DNA from: Edaphobacter aggregans DSM 19364
GTDB taxonomy: Bacteria; Acidobacteriota; Terriglobia; Terriglobales; Acidobacteriaceae
Length of the DNA: 64,000 nt
Direction: 5' to 3'
Assembly: GCF_000745965.1 (NCBI RefSeq)
Contig: NZ_KN050788.1
Span: forward strand, 62,001-126,000
Of the stretch, positions 58,565-64,000 are shown piece by piece (position 1 is the first letter of the stretch; each line of letters begins with the position of its first letter). A program made the translations under genes and the position numbers. Under the pieces are notes generated by a model. It ran no database searches and was not told the origin of the DNA. It worked only from the letters and a program-made list of their open reading frames with translations.

Positions 58565-60002
58565 TCGATTGCCGCTGACTGAGCCGGCGACGCCAAAGCA
58601 GCCGGAGCTTGAGCGCGGGCTTTCGACCCTGTCGGCGCTGGGGCTGAACGTGATCGGTATGGTGGGGATTGGGCCGTTCGTCACGCTGCCGCTGATCGTC
58701 GCAGCGATGGGCGGGCCGCAGGCGATGCTGGGATGGGTGCTGGGTGCGGCGCTTTCGCTGTGCGACGGGATGGTGTGGAGCGAGTTGGGAACGACGTATC
58801 CGGAGGCGGGTGGATCCTACGCCTACCTGAAGCATCTCTATGGCGAGCGCAAGCTGGGGCGAGTCTTCTCGTTTCTCTACGCGTGGCAGATTCTGTTCAG
58901 CTCGCCTCTTTCGATCGCTTCGGGGTGTATCGGGTTTGCGCAGTATGTGTCGTTCTTCGCTCCGAACTCGGCTCAGCCAATCTTTTCCGTGAGGCTGCTG
59001 GGAGTTCCGTTTGTGCTGAGCGGCCAGACGCTGATTGCGATGGGGGCTTGTGCACTGGCGTTGGCGGTTCTCTACCGGAGCATCGTGGCGATCGACAAGA
59101 TCGTACGCTGGCTGGGTGTTGCGGTGGTGTTCACACTGGTTTTCGTCATCTTCGCCGGCTTTACGCACTTCGATCCGAAGATGGCCTTCGGGTTCCCGGC
59201 GGGCGCTTGGACGCTGAACAGCAGCTTCTTCATGGGCCTGGGAGCGGGACTGCTGGTAGCGGCGTATGACTACGGCGGCTACTACAGCGTCTGCTTTCTT
59301 GGGGCGGAGGTGCGCGATCCGCAGCGCACAATTCCGCGGGCGGTGCTGGGCTCGGTGGTGATTGTGGGCGCGCTGTACCTGCTGATGAATGTGAGTGTGC
59401 TGGGCGTGCTGCCGTGGCAGGAGCTGGCGCAGGAGAATGAAAGTCACGCGCGAATGTTTACGATCGCCGTATTCATGGAGAGGATCTACGGCCATGGCGC
59501 GGCTGCGGTCATCGTGGTGCTGATCGCAGTGGCGGCGCTGTGCTCGGTCTTTGCGCTGCTGCTTGGGCAGTCGCGGATTCCCTTTGCCGCTGCGCGAGAC
59601 GGAAATTTTCCGGGCTGGTTTGGTGCGGTCCATCCGAAGCTTCGCATGCCGTACCATTCGCTGCTGTGGCTGGGAACGATCACCATGATCTGCTGCATCT
59701 TCCGGCTGCAGGAGGTGATCACGGCGCTGGTGGTGATTCGCATCCTCTTCCAGTTTCTGCTGCAGGGCGTCGCGGTGCTGCTTCCGAAGCACCGCCGCGA
59801 ACGCAGGGTTCGCGGCTACAGGATGCCGTTCTATCCGATTCCAGCGCTTCTTGCGCTGAGCGGATTCCTCTTCATCCTCTTTTCGCGGCCGAACTTTCAC
59901 CGTGAGATTCGGACTGCCGGCATCATTCTGCTTGCCGGGCTGATTGTTTTTGGGGTGCGCTTCTTCGCGGGCAGGAATCGTTCGGTGAACGGGTCAATCT
60001 GA
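58554..60002 (+). CDS. APC-family amino acid permease
   Basis: A 482-aa inner-membrane transporter with about twelve helices, opening ELERGLSTLSALGLNVIGMVGIGPFVTLPLIVAAMGGPQAML and carrying the SELGTTYPEAGGSYAYLKH block of the APC superfamily. GAEVRDPQRTIPRAVLGSV and LLGQSRIPFAAARDGNFPGWF are also typical. It should import amino acids or amino-acid-like compounds by proton symport. The start ATG 58554 lies inside the lyase gene, so translation is coupled and the two products work together. Confidence 0.93.
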   Translation: MDVSRLPLTEPATPKQPELERGLSTLSALGLNVIGMVGIGPFVTLPLIVAAMGGPQAMLGWVLGAALSLCDGMVWSELGTTYPEAGGSYAYLKHLYGERKLGRVFSFLYAWQILFSSPLSIASGCIGFAQYVSFFAPNSAQPIFSVRLLGVPFVLSGQTLIAMGACALALAVLYRSIVAIDKIVRWLGVAVVFTLVFVIFAGFTHFDPKMAFGFPAGAWTLNSSFFMGLGAGLLVAAYDYGGYYSVCFLGAEVRDPQRTIPRAVLGSVVIVGALYLLMNVSVLGVLPWQELAQENESHARMFTIAVFMERIYGHGAAAVIVVLIAVAALCSVFALLLGQSRIPFAAARDGNFPGWFGAVHPKLRMPYHSLLWLGTITMICCIFRLQEVITALVVIRILFQFLLQGVAVLLPKHRRERRVRGYRMPFYPIPALLALSGFLFILFSRPNFHREIRTAGIILLAGLIVFGVRFFAGRNRSVNGSI

Positions 60003-60060
60003 TTGAAGAAGACGTACTCGCCGAGCCCGAGCGGAGTGATCAGCCGCGTGGTTCCGCCGT

Positions 60061-60414
60061 TTACGATTTATCCGTGAGCGGCTGGATAAGTGCACGATAG
60101 TCTTCGCGGGTGGGGGTGAAGACGTCGAGGACCTCTGAGGTCTCCAGCGCAGAGGCCTGGTGCTCGACGCCTCCGTCGACGATGAAGCTGTCGCCGGCGC
60201 GAGCATCGAAGACTTTGCCGCCGACGTCTACGCGGATGGCTCCGCTGATGACGTAGACGAGTTGGTAATGCGGATGGCTGTGGCGGGCGCCGACCCAGTC
60301 GGCATCGAAGTAGTGGCGGATCAGCATGAGTTGATCGGTGTTTGCGAGCACCTGGCGGCGCATGCCGGGCTCAGGGGTAAAGGTCTCGGGGTCGTTGTTC
60401 CGAACGAAGCTCAT
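60061..60414 (-). CDS. Cupin-domain protein, 117 aa
   Basis: A small single-domain cupin. The first metal motif is in ARHSHPHYQLVYVISG (about residues 43-58, with H45-S-H47 and E replaced by Q/Y) and the second in DSFIVDGGVEHQAS with its conserved His. The fold is typical of DUF861/AraC-type cupins that bind a metal or small ligand. It ends with EVLDVFTPTREDY, a segment common in cupins that cap aldose or quercetinase-like reactions. No signal peptide. It faces the permease gene and follows the mannosidase on the same strand but with a hairpin between them. The function is unknown. Confidence 0.85.
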   Translation of the reverse strand: MSFVRNNDPETFTPEPGMRRQVLANTDQLMLIRHYFDADWVGARHSHPHYQLVYVISGAIRVDVGGKVFDARAGDSFIVDGGVEHQASALETSEVLDVFTPTREDYRALIQPLTDKS

Positions 60415-60471
60415 GGTGGTTTCTGTTCCTTTTCTCCAGAGTAATGGATGGAGCGGTGTGATGAAACAGAA

Positions 60472-60496
60472 GAGGCGAGCCGCGCGGGCTCGCCTC
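60472..60496 (-). terminator. Terminator-like hairpin of the mannosidase gene
   Basis: GAGGCGAGCC (60472-60481) and GGCTCGCCTC (60487-60496) form a perfect 10-bp stem with a 5-nt loop; on the minus strand TTCTGTTTC follows, 18 bp after the mannosidase stop. Confidence 0.6.
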
Positions 60497-60513
60497 CAGT
60501 GGTTGGAGTAGCA

Positions 60514-63500
60514 CTATTGTTTCGCAGGCTGTGGATAGTCGACGCGAATGGAGAGAATCTCGTACGGTGTGATGTGTGCTGTTATTTTGTCGCCAGAGAG
60601 AGCGAGCGGCGAGCCGACGGGCTTCTCCATCAGGTTGGTTTCGGTGGCTGCGGTTGCGCCTGGCGGTACGGTGAAGGTGGCGTCGCCCTGCTTGCCGGCC
60701 CATTCGAAGACGCGGAAGATGATGCCGTTGTCATCCTCGGCCTTCTTCATCGCTGTGAGGACGACGTTGTCCTGCGCGACCGAGGCGTAGGAGTGCTCAA
60801 GCGGCAGTGAGCCAGTGTGCGCGGCGACCTGCTGGGCGCGAAGCTCGTAGTTGTACTGGTAGCCGCGGCGCTCGGTCATGGCCTGCTTCCAGGTTCCGGC
60901 GTGTGGGTAGAGAGCGTAGCTGAAGCGCTGGTGGCCCTTGTCGGCGACTGGATCGGGCCAGGTGGGCGAGCGCAGCAGCGTGAGGCGGAGCGTGTTGCCC
61001 TCGGCGTCGTAGCCATACTTGGCTTCGTTGAGGAGCGAGAAGCCGTGGTGCTCGTCACCGAGGTCGGCCCAGCGCATCGCGGGCACTTCAAACTGCGCCT
61101 TCTCCCATGAGTTGTTGCGTGTGGTGGGCCGCTCGATGGTTCCGTAGGGAATCTCGTAGGTGGCCATGGGGCCGGAGGCCGCGAGCGGGAAGGCTGCCTT
61201 GAGGAGGACGTGAGTTTCCTGCCAGTCGATGTCGTTGATGACGTCGACGGTGTCGGTGTTGGCGTAGAGCTGGATGTCCTGAACGAACTTCGAGGACTGC
61301 CAGGTGCGCGAGACTCGGATGACGGCGCGCAGGGGGCCCTTCTCGACGAGTTCGACGGAGTCGACCTTGTCGATAGGGGTCATGTGATCGAGTGTGCCGG
61401 GATCGATGTTCCAGGCGTCGTACTGCTTCGGAAGATCATGGAAGGTCTGGAGCTGGTTGCCGCAGGCGCCTTTTGCGAGCGACTCGAAGTTCGACTTCTT
61501 GTCGTAGAGGCTGGTGATGCAGCCGGTCTTCGGGTCGACCTCGACGCGGAGGAAGCCGTTCTCCATCGTAGTGCCGCTGGCCTTCAGGTCGGTTTTGAAG
61601 GGCTTTTCTCCGGCGACGGCGTGAAGCACCTGGTAGCCGAGCGAGGGGACATCGTGCGCCTGCACGAGCAGCTTGTAGGTGCTGGTCTTTGGATCACTGG
61701 AGAGGACCTTGGTGGGAAGCACGTTATTGTGCTCGTCGAGGAGGGAGACGCTGTTGGTTGTCGGCGACGGCATCTGCACGGTCACAGTGGTGACGCCGGT
61801 GTGCGCCCATGCCAGTGGATTGAAGATGAGCACGGGAACGTCGCCAGCCGCTTTGGTGTTGATGTTCGCTGCGAGCGTGTGGAGCGAGTGCGAGGTGATC
61901 TCGTTGGTCTCGTAGCGGACGTGGTCGAACTCTTCCTGGGCTTCCTTGTAGATGATGCCGATGCCGGAGCCTGCAGCAAGGTCGTGGAAGCCGTTGAAGG
62001 TGACCTTCTTCCACGCATCGGTGAATTGGTCGTTGGGATAGCGGTCGCCGTTGAGCCAGGCGAGCGAGGCGTACTTCTCGGCGTTGAGGGTCTGTTCCTC
62101 GCTCTCGCGCATGTTGCGCTTGTGCTGTGCCTGCGAGGTCATGACGCCGCGGTGATACTCGAAGTAGAGCTCGCTATCCCATGTGGGGATGTCGATCTTG
62201 CCGGCTTCGGGTGTGGAGACTTTGTAGCCCTTTGCGATGGAGACGTAGTTCCACTCGGGCGAGTCGGGAGCGATCTTCTTCTCGACATCCGTGAAGTAGC
62301 TCTGTGCGGTTCCGAACTCGAGCTTCGGCATGACCATGCCGGGCTGCGCCCAGTGGTTGCCCTCGTCGAGGATGGCGCGCGTGGGACCGCCGCCGTGATC
62401 GCCGACGCCGTAGAGGTCCATCATCTCGTCCATCCCGGGCACGTGCTCACGCGCCATGGCTAGGTCGCCAGAGAGACGCACGGGGTTGAGGTTCGTGTTG
62501 GCGTAGTCGTGCGGGAAGTACGTGAGGACCTTGCTGCCGTCAGGCGACTTCCACCAGAAGAGTTTGAACGGAAGCTGGTTGGTGTCGTTCCACTGCATCT
62601 TCTGCGTGACGAAGTAGTCCATACCGGAGCGCTTGTAGATCTGGGGAAGCTGCCAGTTGTAACCGAAAGAGTCGGGGTTCCAGCCGATGCGGACGTCGAC
62701 GCCGTACTCCTTCTGGAACCAGCGCTTGCCGATGAGCAGCGAGCGGACCTGCGATTCGCCGTCGGGCATGTTGAGGTCAGGTTCGACCCACATGCCGCCT
62801 ACGATCTCCCAGCGGCCTTCCTTGATGCGCTTCTTAATCTCATCGTTGATGGCGGGATACTTCGTGGCGATCCACTCGTTGTAGGCGGCGGCGGACTGCG
62901 TGTAAGTGTAGTTGGGGTACTCGTTCATCAACTGCAGCGCAGTGGAGAAGGTGCGCTTGACGACATCGACTGTCTCAGAGACCGGCCAGAGCCAGGCGGC
63001 GTCAATGTGCGAGTTGCCGGTGAGGTAAATTGTTGCCTGCTGCAGCGTGGGGCGAAGCGTCTCAAGCCTCTGACAAGCAGCGGTAAGCGAGGCATCGAAC
63101 TTCGACTGATTGGCGCTGTCGAGCGCGGCAAGATCGACTGTTGCGATCGACTCATTCAGTGTCGCCATGTCTTTTTCAGGATTTTTTGAGAGCGATGGGA
63201 GGAGCGCGGCGCTCGAGATGAACTCAAGCCGCAGGTCGGAGGGGTTGGGCCGGTTCGCGGCGAACTCGATGCGGGTGGAGACGCCGTTGAAGTTCTTCAC
63301 GTCGACGGTGTGCAGAAGCTTGACCGCGACGAGGATCTTGTCGCCGGGTTTGGCCTGGTCGAAGAGAATGATCGGCTCAAGGTCATCGCCGAGCGCCACG
63401 CGGCGGCCGTTGAAGTAGATGATCTCTGGGACAGGCCCGTTGGCTCCGGCGCGGAACTGAAACCAGATGCGCGCGCCGGTGAGGTCATAGCCGTTGAGTG

Positions 63501-63837
63501 TCTTGGGGATTTCAATGAGACGGCGATACCAGACGGCGTCGTTGGGGGCCTTGCTGCGCGGCTGGACGGTCTCCCAGGAGGAGTCGTTGAGCGCGGGATC
63601 TTCGCCGTGGGCAAGGTCGCCGGGATGATAGCGCCAGTCGGTGGCTGGAAGCTCGCTGAAGTTGCCGAGGCGCTCGATGGTCTTCTGCGATTCCGGCGGG
63701 AGCGGCTTGACGATCTCGGCGATCGTTCTGGCTCCTCGTTGCGCGGTGAGATGAGTAGCAGGGATTGCGGTAAAGAGAAGAGCGAAGAGGATTCTTGCTG
63801 TGGTGCGCAGTGCTGAGGGGCGAAGAGAGACGATCAA
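60514..63837 (-). CDS. Secreted alpha-mannosidase, GH38
   Basis: A 1107-aa exported retaining alpha-mannosidase. TTG 63837 follows AAGGAG and gives a signal peptide (RTTARILFALLFTAIPATHLTA). Residues about 70-200 form an N-terminal accessory beta-sandwich (VWYRRLIEIPKTLNGYDL). The GH38 catalytic domain starts at IYLTGNSHIDAAWLWP, the zinc site (H, D), and the nucleophile Asp is in IGWNPDSFGYNWQLPQIY. GVGDHGGGPTRAIL holds further zinc ligands. The rest is the C-terminal GH38 beta domains. Likely substrates are alpha-mannosides of fungal or plant origin. Confidence 0.94.
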   Translation of the reverse strand: MIVSLRPSALRTTARILFALLFTAIPATHLTAQRGARTIAEIVKPLPPESQKTIERLGNFSELPATDWRYHPGDLAHGEDPALNDSSWETVQPRSKAPNDAVWYRRLIEIPKTLNGYDLTGARIWFQFRAGANGPVPEIIYFNGRRVALGDDLEPIILFDQAKPGDKILVAVKLLHTVDVKNFNGVSTRIEFAANRPNPSDLRLEFISSAALLPSLSKNPEKDMATLNESIATVDLAALDSANQSKFDASLTAACQRLETLRPTLQQATIYLTGNSHIDAAWLWPVSETVDVVKRTFSTALQLMNEYPNYTYTQSAAAYNEWIATKYPAINDEIKKRIKEGRWEIVGGMWVEPDLNMPDGESQVRSLLIGKRWFQKEYGVDVRIGWNPDSFGYNWQLPQIYKRSGMDYFVTQKMQWNDTNQLPFKLFWWKSPDGSKVLTYFPHDYANTNLNPVRLSGDLAMAREHVPGMDEMMDLYGVGDHGGGPTRAILDEGNHWAQPGMVMPKLEFGTAQSYFTDVEKKIAPDSPEWNYVSIAKGYKVSTPEAGKIDIPTWDSELYFEYHRGVMTSQAQHKRNMRESEEQTLNAEKYASLAWLNGDRYPNDQFTDAWKKVTFNGFHDLAAGSGIGIIYKEAQEEFDHVRYETNEITSHSLHTLAANINTKAAGDVPVLIFNPLAWAHTGVTTVTVQMPSPTTNSVSLLDEHNNVLPTKVLSSDPKTSTYKLLVQAHDVPSLGYQVLHAVAGEKPFKTDLKASGTTMENGFLRVEVDPKTGCITSLYDKKSNFESLAKGACGNQLQTFHDLPKQYDAWNIDPGTLDHMTPIDKVDSVELVEKGPLRAVIRVSRTWQSSKFVQDIQLYANTDTVDVINDIDWQETHVLLKAAFPLAASGPMATYEIPYGTIERPTTRNNSWEKAQFEVPAMRWADLGDEHHGFSLLNEAKYGYDAEGNTLRLTLLRSPTWPDPVADKGHQRFSYALYPHAGTWKQAMTERRGYQYNYELRAQQVAAHTGSLPLEHSYASVAQDNVVLTAMKKAEDDNGIIFRVFEWAGKQGDATFTVPPGATAATETNLMEKPVGSPLALSGDKITAHITPYEILSIRVDYPQPAKQ

Positions 63838-63923
63838 CGGGGGCGGCTCCTTATGGTCTGTGCGGCGTCGATTCTGGACGAGGTTTAGCGCTAAAGCTGA
63901 ACACAGGGAGTCTAACGCAGAAT

Positions 63924-63944
63924 CGCCCTCCTTGTCGGAGGGCG
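63924..63944 (-). terminator. 8-bp hairpin between the mannosidase and the partial gene
   Basis: CGCCCTCC (63924-63931) and GGAGGGCG (63937-63944) around TTGTC; probably ends the leftward gene that enters from the right edge. No clear T-tract. Confidence 0.45.
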
Positions 63945-63972
63945 AGGGTTGTGTGTCTTGAGGCGGACGAGC

Positions 63973-64000
63973 TCAGCGCTTGAGGACCGACTCGAGAAAG
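63973..64000 (-). CDS. 3' end of a leftward gene, product unknown
   Basis: Read leftward from the right edge, one frame gives FLESVLKR then a TGA stop at 63973-63975, with a hairpin downstream. Only eight residues are visible, so neither product nor frame can be confirmed. Confidence 0.3.

Noticed and set aside
54756..59900. Very long open frames opposite the TonB receptor, lyase and permease genes (for example 54756-56186 and 57912-59900, minus strand)
   Set aside because: They are antisense shadows of high-GC genes: Arg/His/Gln-rich products, no ribosome sites, no recognisable domains, and the plus-strand frames are clear family members.
54069..60002. A single operon of TonB receptor, lyase and permease
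   Set aside because: A 13-bp hairpin with a T-tract at 57002-57042 separates the receptor from the lyase; only lyase and permease are coupled.

Overview
The window looks like a stretch of an Acidobacteriota chromosome (Terriglobia; Terriglobus/Granulicella/Edaphobacter type). Grounds: high GC with dense coding on both strands, two very large TonB-dependent receptors with an N-terminal carboxypeptidase-regulatory-like plug and an acidobacterial C-terminus, an ADOP-type FtsX permease, many Tat-exported or secreted glycoside hydrolases, and scattered GTCATCCTGAGCGAAG-type intergenic repeats. This assignment rests on family knowledge, not on a database search. I saw no rRNA, tRNA, CRISPR array, insertion sequence or phage gene.

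Layout. 1-5154: the 3' end of a phosphoketolase gene, then regulators: a 57-aa omega-like protein, a sigma-like protein, an ECF sigma factor, and a split sigma-54 activator (receiver and AAA+/HTH halves on separate genes). 5492-9606: two tandem paralogues of unknown function, divergent from a Tat-exported M19 dipeptidase. 9609-13905: a molybdenum aldehyde oxidoreductase operon of PaoABC type with an added small Cys-containing protein. 14251-24676: an eight-gene leftward operon for an ABC efflux system (adaptor, two ATPases, ADOP permease, TolC, a 127-aa unknown) with its own NtrY/NtrC-like two-component pair.

25370-36587 is an L-fucose/plant-glycan region: alpha-L-fucosidase, L-fuconate dehydratase, a beta-helix protein, IclR regulator, MFS transporter, metallo-hydrolase, SDR and MDR dehydrogenases, and a clan GH-A glycosidase. 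A perfect palindrome overlaps the proposed dehydratase promoter. 36848-39934 carries a Sel1-repeat protein and a LytS/LytR-type two-component pair. 40052-46064 holds a TonB receptor, a secreted Ca2+-type phosphoinositide phospholipase C and a myo-inositol oxygenase, suggesting inositol-phospholipid scavenging. Then come a B3-type metallo-beta-lactamase and a secreted DinB protein.

48238-60002 contains a GlmS-like double-SIS protein, a 37-aa secreted cysteine micropeptide absent from ordinary length-filtered gene calls, a huge PIG-L deacetylase, a ROK regulator with an apparent reading-frame problem at its start, a second TonB receptor, and a divergent argininosuccinate-lyase-family enzyme overlapping an APC permease. 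The window ends with a cupin, a GH38 alpha-mannosidase and the last codons of a further leftward gene.

The most novel items are the CC-x3-CC-x3-CC micropeptide (49514-49627), the inositol locus, the small protein of the aldehyde oxidoreductase operon, and the omega-like/sigma-like pair.
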